A DNA stretch of 20,643 nt from Deltaproteobacteria bacterium (GCA_016874895.1 VGSX01000029.1:1-20643), one strand, 5' to 3'. Shown: positions 7,101-15,818, counted from the stretch's first letter. Numbers and translations: made by a program. Notes: generated by a model from the sequence alone, not told the origin.

Positions 7101-7960
7101 GACCGGCCTCCTTTCTTATTCGATTGCCCCTTGCCTCTCTGGGGGGCCTCAACTTTCTTTATCGCCATAAAGTCAATTTTTTCCGCACCCTCGGGCGGTG
7201 AGAAAGTAAACCTGTTATCCGCCAGTTGGGGGGAGACGTTCCACTCAGTGAGATACATAGTCCACTGGGGTGAAAAATCCACATCTTTATAGGTCACCAC
7301 AACCTTGCGGAGTACCGGCTTGTCCGAGTCCTCTACCCAGAGTTGCACCACGGCCTTGCCCTTATCCAAGGCTACGTGTTGGCATTTGACCCCGAAGACC
7401 GTCCCCTTACCCACATAGACCTGGTCTTTCACCCCTTCGGTAATCTCTTCAAAGAGGGTGGTTTTGGCCAGTTGGGCCGGAATCAGACTAATGTCATAGT
7501 CGCTGTTAAGTTTGGCCAGGGCCTCGTCGATGGTGGGGGGCATGGCCGCGGTGGCATAGACCTTTTTTGCGGTGTCGTAAATGGTGAAGGTTTGGCCGTC
7601 GTAGAAAACCTCTTTGTTTTGCAGGTCTCCAGTGGCAGTGAACCGGATTTTGTCCGGCCGCTTGACATAGCCTTCCAGGCCGAAGGCAAACTGCAGCTTA
7701 TTCCCGGCTGAGTAGGTGTGGTCGTCGGTGACCTCCCCCTTAAAAGAAAACTCCTCGAGGGATTTGAGGTAATCGCACATCCGGCGAAGCACCTGTTTGG
7801 GTTCATTTTCCGGTACCTTGGCCGGTTCAGCCTGGGGCGCTTCTATTTTTGCCGCTGGGGCCGTGGGCTCTGAGACTTTACCTTTTTCTTGGCCCCAGGA
7901 CGGCGCGCCCAGCAGGACGATTCCCAGGATGGCCAGAGAATAAACAACTCTCGAATTCAT
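7097..7960 (-). CDS. DUF2092 family periplasmic protein
   Basis: This 287-residue protein has a signal peptide (MNSRVVYSLAILGIVLLGAP, likely cleaved after SWG), then a Pro/Ala/Glu-rich spacer. From about residue 55 the sequence follows the DUF2092 pattern: RRMCDYLKSLEEFSFKGEV, KRPDKIRFTATGDL, FYDGQTFTIYDTAKKVYATA, PPTIDEALAKL, WVEDSDKPVLRKVVVTYKDV and a final FTFSPPEGAEKIDFM. The family is uncharacterised; its fold is thought to resemble LolA/LolB-like lipid-binding beta structures, so a role with envelope lipids or lipoproteins is conceivable but unproven. A strong AAGGAGG ribosome site sits 6 nt before the ATG, supporting the start. It overlaps the downstream Gly-rich protein gene by 4 nt. 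Confidence 0.88.
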   Translation of the reverse strand: MNSRVVYSLAILGIVLLGAPSWGQEKGKVSEPTAPAAKIEAPQAEPAKVPENEPKQVLRRMCDYLKSLEEFSFKGEVTDDHTYSAGNKLQFAFGLEGYVKRPDKIRFTATGDLQNKEVFYDGQTFTIYDTAKKVYATAAMPPTIDEALAKLNSDYDISLIPAQLAKTTLFEEITEGVKDQVYVGKGTVFGVKCQHVALDKGKAVVQLWVEDSDKPVLRKVVVTYKDVDFSPQWTMYLTEWNVSPQLADNRFTFSPPEGAEKIDFMAIKKVEAPQRGKGQSNKKGGRS

Positions 7961-8259
7961 ATTGGTCCTCCTTAGCTAGATTTTCTCAAGCTGTAAGAGA
8001 TAACACCAGCAATTGGGCTGTGGCAATGTGCAGCACCATGGTCGAGGGACATGCCGGGGCATAGGCGACGTAAGGCGCCTCCGCCCGCTCCAGGTGTTCC
8101 CCCGGAACAATGAGCCACGGCCTAAAGGATGTAATTAAAGGCCAACCACCATGACCTAGAGCTACTGGTTGCTTTATTAGTTTGGAGGGTGTAGGCGAGG
8201 GGTGGCCAGATTGGAGGTACTGGCCCACCCCTCAGTGCTACTAACATGGTCCTTAAAAT
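7961..8259 (-). other. 299-bp intergenic region with a hairpin at 8198-8232
   Basis: No gene is convincing here. A 35-nt hairpin with 12-13-base arms (AGGGGTGG-CCAG against CTGGCCCACCCCT, one bulge, 10-nt loop) lies 28 nt after the stop of the large repeat protein. It lacks a following U tract on the minus strand, so it could stabilise the mRNA end or aid termination but is not a canonical terminator. The promoter of the DUF2092 gene, if separate, should lie at about 7975-8100; I see no clear -35/-10 pair. Confidence 0.35.
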
Positions 8260-10689
8260 CTACCGTCGGCCGCCGCGGCCGCCGCCACCACCACGGCCAC
8301 CGCCGCCACCGTGAAAACCGCCACCGCCAGCGGGCCGGGAGACCGCACTAGCCCGCTGGAAATTCTGGGTGCGCACCTCACCCCGCTGCCGGGCGGCATA
8401 GTCCCGCTGCAAGTGGCCGGTGTCAACGCTGGGCCTGGGAGCTGCCACCGGGCGTGGACTGGGGGTCGGACGAGGTGACGCCACCGGGCGTTCCGGTCTG
8501 GGGGTTGGCCTAGCGGTTTCCACCGGGCGCTCGGGCTTCGCTTTGGCCCATTGATTACCCTGACGCGCCTGCAGGTTGCCCTGGTTGTCCCGCTTATAGA
8601 CCTGGCCGTTTTTATCGGCCAGGACGTTGTTTTTCCCGCCGGCTGGCCGAACCTGGGGCTGAGCCGGCCGGGTTTCGGGCTTGGGCCTGGCTTGGGCGGG
8701 GCGTTCAGGTCTGGCGGCAGGTTTTTCCGGTCTGGCGGCCGGCAGGGTGGCGGGTTTGGCAGGCCGGGAGGCCAGCAGGTTCTGGTTGCCGGGCCGGTTA
8801 TAAATATTGGGCCGGTGTGCCGGCAGGGGAGTCGGTCTCACCCCGGGACGGCCGGGCCGTTCCCCGGGCTGGATTCCGGCCCAACGGCCGGGCGGGTTGT
8901 AAGGACGGTTATTGATGTAGTTATGGCTGACATGCACGTTGTTGTAGTTATAACCGCCGCCGCCCCACCAGCCGCCGCCGTAGTAGTTATCATCGCCCCA
9001 GATGGCATAGCCGGCGAGCATGCCCACGCCAACACCCACCAGACTGGGACCCAGCCAACTGGCGGGATTGTAATAGGTGGGTTGGTAGCCCCAGGAGGAA
9101 ACGTAAGGGTCATAGGTGGCCCCATAGCCGTAGGTGGCTGGCGCCGGCGGCGGGATGTAGGCATCCTCCGAGTAATACGCCGGGTAATCGTAACCCGTGC
9201 CATAGACCACGGTGCCGTCATCCACGTAAGAACCGGTATAGCCGGGAGTATAGCCCGTGGTGACGGTGTCCGCGGTGGAGTCGTACACTTTAACGTATTT
9301 AGCATTGTAATGCGGGTTGCTGGCCGGAATCTGGTCCACCTGCTGGGGGGACGCAGTGGCTACCACCCAGGGGCCGTTGGGAGAATCGGACTCATACCAG
9401 ATCCCCTGGTCAAGGACATAATACTTGGCACCCTCCTTAAATACGGACTTGCCGGTGTTTACGGCGTACTCCAGGTTTGTGTTGGGGATGTTACTAAACT
9501 TGGGTTCCCCGGCATACTTTACCTCGGTGGTGGCCTTTTTCCGGTGGACGACCGCGGTCTGGGGAATGGAGTTGTCCAGGACCGCTTCTCTGGCCTGGGA
9601 AGTCCCGGCCACATTTACCAAGACAAACCCCATGGCCGAGCTCTCCGGGATTTTGGCGAAATCCGCCGGAAGCTGGTTCGGGGCTACGTAACTCCAGGGC
9701 CCCTTATCCAGGGCTTTGGTCTTAAACCAGCGGCCGGAGATCAGGGCGAAGTATTCCTGGGTGGCAGTATTCATGAAGATAGGGTTTTCCGTATTGCTGA
9801 CGTGAAGCAAATCGGTGTCCTTGATGGGGGTATACTGAGGGTCCCCGTCCGTGACCAGAAGTTCCGCCGGTTCGGTGCTGACGATGACTTCCGGCAGTTT
9901 CCCCTCCGTGGCTTCCACTTTTTTGGGAGCGCCTTTGCCAGGTGCTGCTTTTTGAGCCGAGGCCTCCAAAGTTTTTATGGCCTCCGGGACCTGCTCCAGA
10001 TCCTTCCAGGGGCCATTGAGATCGGTGGCGGCCAGCCAGACTTCGCCGCCCTTCAGGTAATAAGTCTTGGCCGAGGGATCGTATAACATGAGAAAAGGCG
10101 TGTTTGCCACCCGCATCAGGGATGAGTTGGGAATGGGCAGCAATTTGGGGTCGCCGTTCAGAAGGACGAGGACTGCGGGATGGTTGGCAAAAATGATCTT
10201 GGGGGGATCGTTTTTCAGGCCCTGATCTCTGCCATGTTCCTTTTCCAGGACGTCCAGGGCGGCCAGGAACCGGTCCAGGGCGATGGGGATGCTCCAGCCG
10301 GTCATCTCGGCGTTCAGGAAGGCCTGCAGTTTCTCCAACTGTTCCGGCTTGGCCTCCGGGAACCTGGCGTCAGTAACTTTAATCTCAGAAATAGTGGCCA
10401 TGCGGGTGTCCCGGTCGGTCAAGACGTTGCCTGCCAGCCAGATGGCCCCGAATACCGGAGCTTTCATTTCTTTGGTTTTTACGGAGACTGCGGCCCGGGC
10501 CGTGAGCTTGTTGTTCGTGAAGTCCTCGGCTTGCGGCTGATAGATGATTACCTCCCCTTTGGGGTGGTCAAAGTGCTTGGGCCAGGGGTCCTGAGCCGCC
10601 AGGGCCGGTTGGCTGACGATCAGGGCCAAAGGCAGAAGGGCAAGGATTGCCATTCCCATCAGGTTTTGGATATGTTTTTTTCTTTTCAT
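8260..10689 (-). CDS. large secreted protein with three ~70-residue repeats and a Pro/Arg/Gly-rich tail
   Basis: The ATG at 10689 gives 809 residues and a clean signal peptide (MKRKKHIQNLMGMAILALLP, ending near ALA). It has a GAGGA ribosome site 10 nt away. An in-frame ATG at 10710 has no such site and lies 5 nt from a repeat element. After a ~130-residue N-terminal region come three related units at about 163-238, 266-343 and 388-455. Each carries a P-I-x-x-(T/S)-x-L-x-x-(V/A)-x-NT segment, a Tyr/Phe pair, a GxWF/Y-like turn and GPW. A Tyr-rich stretch (TTGYTPGYTGSYVDDGTVVY) follows, then a Gly/Tyr/Asn region, a long Pro/Arg tail with NGQVYKRDNQGNLQ, and a terminal Gly/Arg stretch. Similar proteins in other proteobacteria are, as I recall, labelled carbohydrate-binding family V/XII without experimental proof. 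Function is unknown; a cell-surface or matrix role is inferred. Confidence 0.82.
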   Translation of the reverse strand: MKRKKHIQNLMGMAILALLPLALIVSQPALAAQDPWPKHFDHPKGEVIIYQPQAEDFTNNKLTARAAVSVKTKEMKAPVFGAIWLAGNVLTDRDTRMATISEIKVTDARFPEAKPEQLEKLQAFLNAEMTGWSIPIALDRFLAALDVLEKEHGRDQGLKNDPPKIIFANHPAVLVLLNGDPKLLPIPNSSLMRVANTPFLMLYDPSAKTYYLKGGEVWLAATDLNGPWKDLEQVPEAIKTLEASAQKAAPGKGAPKKVEATEGKLPEVIVSTEPAELLVTDGDPQYTPIKDTDLLHVSNTENPIFMNTATQEYFALISGRWFKTKALDKGPWSYVAPNQLPADFAKIPESSAMGFVLVNVAGTSQAREAVLDNSIPQTAVVHRKKATTEVKYAGEPKFSNIPNTNLEYAVNTGKSVFKEGAKYYVLDQGIWYESDSPNGPWVVATASPQQVDQIPASNPHYNAKYVKVYDSTADTVTTGYTPGYTGSYVDDGTVVYGTGYDYPAYYSEDAYIPPPAPATYGYGATYDPYVSSWGYQPTYYNPASWLGPSLVGVGVGMLAGYAIWGDDNYYGGGWWGGGGYNYNNVHVSHNYINNRPYNPPGRWAGIQPGERPGRPGVRPTPLPAHRPNIYNRPGNQNLLASRPAKPATLPAARPEKPAARPERPAQARPKPETRPAQPQVRPAGGKNNVLADKNGQVYKRDNQGNLQARQGNQWAKAKPERPVETARPTPRPERPVASPRPTPSPRPVAAPRPSVDTGHLQRDYAARQRGEVRTQNFQRASAVSRPAGGGGFHGGGGGRGGGGGRGGRR

Positions 10690-10715
10690 GATCAATAAAT
10701 CCTCATTCATTCTGG

Positions 10716-10821
10716 ACAGTTCCTCATGGGCCGGGGGCCCACCCGTAAAGCATGAAAAGGTTGCTGGAAGGCGGGATGCGCTGCGCTTTCCCGCCCTACA
10801 TGGTGAACTTTTCAGGACAGT
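10716..10821 (-). repeat. dispersed 106-bp REP/MITE-like repeat, copy 3
   Basis: This inverted copy has exactly the same length as copy 1, with 3 mismatches. Read on the minus strand it is flanked on both sides by the 9-bp word GAACTGTCC, overlapping the element ends. It contains the GC-rich hairpin GGCGGGA/TCCCGCC. It lies between the end of the amylase operon and the start of the large repeat protein, ending 26 nt before the latter's preferred ATG, so it could influence that gene's transcription or leader structure. Confidence 0.85.
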
Positions 10822-10946
10822 TCTCTTAATCCCGCACGGGCGCTTTATTCGTCATGCCAGGCGGCGCTTCTTCTACCCTGGCCAGGATATACCCGGCTCA
10901 TGATTTTGCACCAACCGAGGCATCTTATTACCGTTCTCCCGGCGCC

Positions 10947-12479
10947 TTACATCTCTGGACCGGCTTTGGGCTCTGCATCACCATCCTCCAGGGCGAAGAC
11001 ATGAAATCCCCAGGCCGGCAGATCCACATAGAGGCCCTGGTTGAGGAGATCGTCGCCCTGCCAGTCATATTGAGCTGAATGGATGAGATCCCGGAGCATC
11101 AGCTTGTGCCCCTGGAGATCATTCCAAGGAAGGATCACATGGCACTGCCCCTGGGTGGGCCCATAGTTGACGGCAACGATGAGGCGCTGACCGGTCTCTC
11201 CTTCCCAGGCGAAGGCCAGGAAACGGTCCCAGGTGGGGTTGCCCTCCCAGGCCGGGCGGATTTCCAAGAGCTGCCAGCGGCCGTCCCGGACCTCCGGGCG
11301 CTTCAGGCCGGCCAGCAGTTTGCGGTAAAATTCCATAAGTTCGTGATCAATCGGTTCCTCGGGGCGGCGGCCCAGATGCATGGAGACTTTCACGCGGCGG
11401 CCTTCCAGCTGACCTTCGTGGAAGAACCGCAAGCCGGGAGTAAAGAAGGTGATGACTGCTGCTGCCTGGTGTAGCGGCGGCGGAAAATCGTGGGCCGCCC
11501 GGGGCTCATCGTGGTTCTCCAGAAATCTCGCCAGCCGGTTCTGATACGCCATCTCAGCCCAGAGGTGAGCCCGCACGGCCCCGGCATCCCGGGACAGCAG
11601 GCGATCGTAAAGGCTTTTGTCATAGCAATAGTCGAAGCCCTGCTGCATGAGGGTCCACTCCAGATCCCAGTAAACCTCCGCCATGAAAAGAAAGCCCGGG
11701 TTTTTGGCCTTGACCCGCCCGATGGTCTCCGGCCAGAAAGGTTCGTCTACGGGAGGTGAACCGTCGGGGGGCAGAGAGCGCTCACCCCAGGTGCGCTGGA
11801 AGACCTCGGGGAGAATCAGCATGGCCATGTCGCAGCGCACCCCGTCGGCAATTTCGGCCAACTTGAGGAGCTCCTGGGTCATGGCTTCCCTTAAACCGGG
11901 ATGGCGGTAGTTGAGCTGAAAGGTGTCGGGCCAGCCGGCGAAATAGGGGTCCCGGCCATAGGCCAGGATGAGAGCGCCCTGGCCGGTCTCAACTCTCCGG
12001 TAATTGTGCGGCTCCCGCGTTAAATCGTCTTCATTCCCTTGAACATAGAATTCGGGATGGGTTTGCACCCAGGGATGATCAGGCCCGGTATGATTGGGAA
12101 CAAAATCCACGATGAGCTTGAGCCCCCGTTCCCGGAGCCGCTCTTTCAGAGTAAAGAGGTCCGCCTCCTGGCCGAAATCGCGATGCAGGGTGTAACCCGT
12201 AATCGCGAAGGGCGAGCCGCTGACGTCGGCCTCGGTGAAACCAGGAAGCGTCGCGGCAAACTCTTTCAACCAGTCAGAATGGCTCAAAGACACCAGACGT
12301 CCCGCCGGGCCGGTCTGCCACAAGCCCAGGAACCAGACATAGTCGAAGCCCATTGCAACAAGCCGGTCGAGAAAAGTGTCGGGGATATCGGCCAGGGTTG
12401 CCGGACCCCCCGACGTGTTGGCCTGCTCCCGGAGCCAGACCCGGGTATTTATCTGGTACAGGGAAGGATACCTTGCCAT
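10947..12479 (-). CDS. GH13 alpha-amylase-family glycoside hydrolase (cytoplasmic)
   Basis: This 510-residue enzyme has all four GH13 signatures: region I DFVPNHTG (125-132), region II GVRCDMAM with the nucleophile Asp217, region III FMAEVYWD with acid/base Glu268, and region IV FLENHDEPR with transition-state Asp324. There is no signal peptide, N-terminal CBM48 or starch-binding module, so it probably acts inside the cell on an alpha-glucan, maltooligosaccharide or small glucoside. Exact specificity, whether hydrolase or transferase, cannot be read from the sequence. The C-terminal part (about 400-500) is the usual beta-sandwich domain. An AAAAGGAG ribosome site precedes the ATG. It is the last gene of a tight four-gene run and starts 12 nt after the TPR/beta-barrel gene. 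No clear terminator follows. Confidence 0.93.
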   Translation of the reverse strand: MARYPSLYQINTRVWLREQANTSGGPATLADIPDTFLDRLVAMGFDYVWFLGLWQTGPAGRLVSLSHSDWLKEFAATLPGFTEADVSGSPFAITGYTLHRDFGQEADLFTLKERLRERGLKLIVDFVPNHTGPDHPWVQTHPEFYVQGNEDDLTREPHNYRRVETGQGALILAYGRDPYFAGWPDTFQLNYRHPGLREAMTQELLKLAEIADGVRCDMAMLILPEVFQRTWGERSLPPDGSPPVDEPFWPETIGRVKAKNPGFLFMAEVYWDLEWTLMQQGFDYCYDKSLYDRLLSRDAGAVRAHLWAEMAYQNRLARFLENHDEPRAAHDFPPPLHQAAAVITFFTPGLRFFHEGQLEGRRVKVSMHLGRRPEEPIDHELMEFYRKLLAGLKRPEVRDGRWQLLEIRPAWEGNPTWDRFLAFAWEGETGQRLIVAVNYGPTQGQCHVILPWNDLQGHKLMLRDLIHSAQYDWQGDDLLNQGLYVDLPAWGFHVFALEDGDAEPKAGPEM

Positions 12480-12491
12480 CTCAATCTCCTT

Positions 12492-14129
12492 TTAAAATCG
12501 GTAGGAAAGTCCGCCGGAGAGATTGCGGACCTGATAAGAAGTTCCTCCCTGGCCGACACTGTGGGAGTAGAAGCCCACGGTCCGGAGGGACAGATGGTAG
12601 GTTAACAGATAGTTCATTTCGGCCAGGACATTGACCCCCCTGACCCAGGGATTACTCATTTGCTGGCTATAAATGAAGTTACTCTCCAGTACCAGTTTTG
12701 CCCGTTTGCCCCAGTTTTTTTCCAACACCGCCCCACAGGTATTGTATTTTATAGACTGAAAATCGTTATAAGAGGGGCCGGCGCCGGGTGCCGCCAGGGT
12801 TGCGGCCCGGTATTTATAGTCACCGTAAGTAAACGAATATTTGATTTTGAAGAGCGGCTCCATGAGCAGCCGATATTGGATACCGGCTCCCAGGATATGG
12901 CGGTTATTGCCATCCGTGGGAAAACTCAGCTCCCCGAAGGTGCTCAGGATCAGCCGTTGCGCCAGTATCTGATAGGCCCACAATGAGGTACTATGGGCAT
13001 GAACCTGGTTTACTACCGCCCAGGTGTTGGCCCCGGTGGCCCCGAAAAAGGCCTGGGACCAGAGCCCGATGGGATTAATGATGGCGTAGCGATAGCGACC
13101 ATAAGTGGTAAAGTCATCGAAATACAGGCCCCAGGGGCCGCGAAAGGGTCCGAAATAATCAATGATGTCGTGATAACTGTACGACAGGGAAAGTCCCGTC
13201 CCCGGTCCGGCCTGCCAATAACCCGAGGTTCGACAGGTGCCGGACTGCCCCCAGCGGCCGTAATCGCTGTAGGCCCCGGCGAATTCCAGTAAAACCGTCC
13301 GGCTGGGTCGGTATTGCAGGACCAGGGGCAGCACGTGGCGGTGCAAGGTCTTGCCCCGGTTTCCCTTGGGAAAGAAGGCGGCGCCGCTGTCGTAGGTCAG
13401 GTAGCCGTAGCCGCCGTAGAGGCGCAGACGGGGATGCAGGTAAAAGCGGTAACTGCTATAGAGGAAAGTCCGCTGAAAGCCTTCGGCGTCCTCGAAATAT
13501 CCGGCCAGGGCCTGAACCTGGGGCGTGATTAAGCCCCGGACCTGATTGAGTCCATCCCGGGCGACCTGATTTTCCGGCATTTTCCGGAGGGCCGCCTCGA
13601 AGTGAGACGCAGCCAACGTGTAAAAGACAAAGCTTTGGTAGAGGCGTCCGAGACCGAGATGAGCTTCCGGATTATCAGGATCGGCCGCCAGGATTTCCTG
13701 GAACAAGGCCTCGGACTGGTCAAATTGGCGGAGGGCCAGTAAAACGGCGGCCAGTTTGGTTTTGACCGTCAGATTGTCGGGCTGATGAATCAACAGGCGC
13801 CGGTAGAGTTCTGGGGCCCGGTGGCGCACAACCGGCTGAGAGGCATAGATATCGGCTTGACTTGCCAGCAAGCCCACGTTATCGGGATAACGCACCAGGC
13901 CCTGGGCAATGGTGGCCAGGGCAGCCGCGGCCTCACCCTGATCCATCTGTACTTTGGCCAGACCGGCGATGTGCTCGGGTTTTTCTGCTTCGGCAGACGG
14001 GATCTCCACAAAGTCCTGGACACCTAAATCGAGTTCGACTTGGGCCCGGGCGTTACTCCCGGCCCAGCACATCCCCAGGCTGATGCCGAACAGCAAAACG
14101 GCGACTCTGATTACCGGACTCATATCCAT
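12492..14129 (-). CDS. TPR-containing outer-membrane beta-barrel protein
   Basis: This 545-residue protein has a signal peptide (ending near ARA-Q). About 160 residues of TPR-like helical repeats follow at roughly 50-205 (RRLLIHQPDNLTVKTKLAAV, ALFQEILAADPDNPEAHLGL, HFEAALRKMPENQVARDGL). From about 215 to the end the sequence is rich in alternating aromatic/polar strands, such as LYGGYGYLTYDSGAAFF and YSYHDIIDYFGPF, and finishes with YRF, the terminal Phe expected of outer-membrane barrels. This layout recalls polysaccharide-export porins of the PgaA/BcsC/AlgK-AlgE type, but the protein is shorter and not obviously a member. It lies 12 nt after the MscS gene and 12 nt before the GH13 gene. The ribosome site is weak, and a second ATG two codons in is equally possible. 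A role as a periplasm-facing scaffold plus pore is inference. Confidence 0.8.
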   Translation of the reverse strand: MDMSPVIRVAVLLFGISLGMCWAGSNARAQVELDLGVQDFVEIPSAEAEKPEHIAGLAKVQMDQGEAAAALATIAQGLVRYPDNVGLLASQADIYASQPVVRHRAPELYRRLLIHQPDNLTVKTKLAAVLLALRQFDQSEALFQEILAADPDNPEAHLGLGRLYQSFVFYTLAASHFEAALRKMPENQVARDGLNQVRGLITPQVQALAGYFEDAEGFQRTFLYSSYRFYLHPRLRLYGGYGYLTYDSGAAFFPKGNRGKTLHRHVLPLVLQYRPSRTVLLEFAGAYSDYGRWGQSGTCRTSGYWQAGPGTGLSLSYSYHDIIDYFGPFRGPWGLYFDDFTTYGRYRYAIINPIGLWSQAFFGATGANTWAVVNQVHAHSTSLWAYQILAQRLILSTFGELSFPTDGNNRHILGAGIQYRLLMEPLFKIKYSFTYGDYKYRAATLAAPGAGPSYNDFQSIKYNTCGAVLEKNWGKRAKLVLESNFIYSQQMSNPWVRGVNVLAEMNYLLTYHLSLRTVGFYSHSVGQGGTSYQVRNLSGGLSYRF

Positions 14130-14141
14130 TAGCCGAAAAAA

Positions 14142-15818
14142 CTACTCGCTGTCCTTATTCTGTTGGTTCTTCACCGTGGTAAGACGCAGGGCCGGAGGCT
14201 CGTAATCCGGGGAGAGGTAGTCGGCCGGGATGGTGCTCTGGTGGCCGTCCCGGACCTGGCGATAATGCGGCGACATGATCTCCACCCCGGCCTCGTTGAA
14301 TTTGTCCTGGATGTTCTGGTGCAGCTCGCTGTAGATGCGTGCCATGATTTCCGGGGCATCGGTGTAGGCATTGAGTTCATAGGTCACGTAAAAATCGTTC
14401 AGCGCCGTCTGGAGGACAAAAGGCGCCGGGCTGGGAAGAATGTGTTTCGTGGCTCTGGCAGCCTCGATAAGCAGGGCGTGGACCTTGGGCCAGGGGGCAT
14501 CGTAGCCGATGGTGATACTGGTGGATAAGATCAGGCCGGCTCCCGCCAGCACCTCCTGGCTGAGATTAGTGACGTGCCCAGACAGTATGGTGCTGTTGGG
14601 GATGGTGATAACGTGATTTTTCGGGGTCTTGATGCGGGTAATATAAAGCCGGCGTTCCAACACCACTCCCGTGGCTTCCCCGACTCTGATCACGTCCCCC
14701 ACATGAAACGACCGCTGGTAGGTGAGGCTGATGCCGGCAATCAGATTGGCGATGGCCGAAGAGGAGCCCAGGGAGAAAAGCAGGCCCAGGAAAAGGGAGA
14801 TACCTTTGAAAGCGGGCGATTCAGAGCCGGGTATATAAGGATAAGCGACCACCAGAGCAAAGACGACGATGAGTAAGCGGAGAATCCTGAAGGTTATGGG
14901 GGCGACTTCGGCATCCAGGCCAGCAACCGTAACCTTGCCAGCACTCACCTGATCGAAGAAGAAACGCAGGGTTTTCAGAGCATACCGGGTTAGATAAAAA
15001 AGCACCAACAGAAAGGTCAAAGCTGGAGTCTGGTGCCAGATGGCCTCGCCGATGCCGCCGATGGCTCCCAGGAGGCTCTCATAGAGTTGCAGGGCGTATT
15101 TCTGGGTAGTGGGGAAAAAGCTTAATCCCAGATGAAAGTAAGTGTAAAGCAGAACCAGGATCACCAGGAGCCGGAGGACTTTGACGAGGCTGATGATGAC
15201 CGTCTTAATGCGGTCGGCGGTGAAAAATTCAAAATCACCGATTTTTACAGGTTGAATCCGCTGGGAGGCCAGGATGCCCTGGTTCAGGCGGCGCATTCCC
15301 CGGTTCAGCAGCAAAATCAAAGCCACCAGGACCACCAGGGCCAGGGCAGTCTTGATTAGGCCAGCCACCAGGTTGGTCAGGCTGTGGGCCTGTTGATATG
15401 CGGCGATCCCCTGGCGGATATTTTCGGCATATTCCCGGGCCAATTCTTCTGTTTCCCGCCCCTCAATTTTCGCCACAAAATCCCATACCGAGACAATGAC
15501 CTTGTCCTCCGCCTTGATGTCGGTGCTATAGGCTGTATCTTCCACCTCGATGGATTGCGGCTTAAAGGTGAAATCCTTGGCCAGTCTTTCAATCCGTTCG
15601 CTGATTTTTTGAGCTATTTGGTCCGCGGTCTCGGTTTTGGAATTTATGGGCACGTAAAAAAGGACCTGGCCGTCCAGTTCCACCGGGGCCTTAGGGTCCG
15701 CCACGGTGAATCCCGGGGGAAGCTGGTCGGAATCCCAGGAATAGGCCGGGCTGCCCAGCAGAACGCTCAGAAGCACGGACAAGATCAGGATTATTTGCTT
15801 GTTCACGAACGTGTTCAT
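14142..15818 (-). CDS. MscS-family mechanosensitive ion channel with periplasmic N-terminal domain
   Basis: The ATG at 15818 gives 558 residues beginning with a plausible signal sequence (MNTFVNKQIILILSVLLSVL, ending AYS). An alternative ATG at 15863 adds 15 residues and sits 13 nt after the upstream stop. A ~115-residue periplasmic domain follows (VLFYVPINSKTETADQIAQK and onward), of a kind common in larger MscS homologues. About five membrane helices come next (numbered from 15863: 165-187, 220-245, 280-297, 327-345, 355-382). The last is the Gly/Ala/Ser-rich pore helix, GLLFSLGSSSAIANLIAG, followed by the canonical beta domain FHVGDVIRVGEATGVV and the VITIPNSTILS motif. The cytoplasmic C-terminal vestibule is present. 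Such channels open under membrane tension to release solutes. Here it is located between two cytoplasmic glycoside hydrolases and an outer-membrane barrel. Confidence 0.92.
   Translation of the reverse strand: MNTFVNKQIILILSVLLSVLLGSPAYSWDSDQLPPGFTVADPKAPVELDGQVLFYVPINSKTETADQIAQKISERIERLAKDFTFKPQSIEVEDTAYSTDIKAEDKVIVSVWDFVAKIEGRETEELAREYAENIRQGIAAYQQAHSLTNLVAGLIKTALALVVLVALILLLNRGMRRLNQGILASQRIQPVKIGDFEFFTADRIKTVIISLVKVLRLLVILVLLYTYFHLGLSFFPTTQKYALQLYESLLGAIGGIGEAIWHQTPALTFLLVLFYLTRYALKTLRFFFDQVSAGKVTVAGLDAEVAPITFRILRLLIVVFALVVAYPYIPGSESPAFKGISLFLGLLFSLGSSSAIANLIAGISLTYQRSFHVGDVIRVGEATGVVLERRLYITRIKTPKNHVITIPNSTILSGHVTNLSQEVLAGAGLILSTSITIGYDAPWPKVHALLIEAARATKHILPSPAPFVLQTALNDFYVTYELNAYTDAPEIMARIYSELHQNIQDKFNEAGVEIMSPHYRQVRDGHQSTIPADYLSPDYEPPALRLTTVKNQQNKDSE

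Noticed and set aside
7986..8228. Minus-strand frame of 80 codons in the gap upstream of the DUF2092 gene
   Set aside because: It has no ribosome site, no hydrophobic or conserved pattern, and spans the 8198-8232 hairpin.
8198..8232. Intrinsic terminator for the large repeat protein gene
   Set aside because: The hairpin is strong but no U tract follows on the minus strand, so I list it only as a hairpin.
8551..10086. Long plus-strand open frame (511 codons) opposite the large repeat protein
   Set aside because: It has no recognisable domain, a low-complexity Gly/Val-rich composition, and lies entirely antisense to a gene with a signal peptide and clear repeats. It is a by-product of GC-biased codon use.
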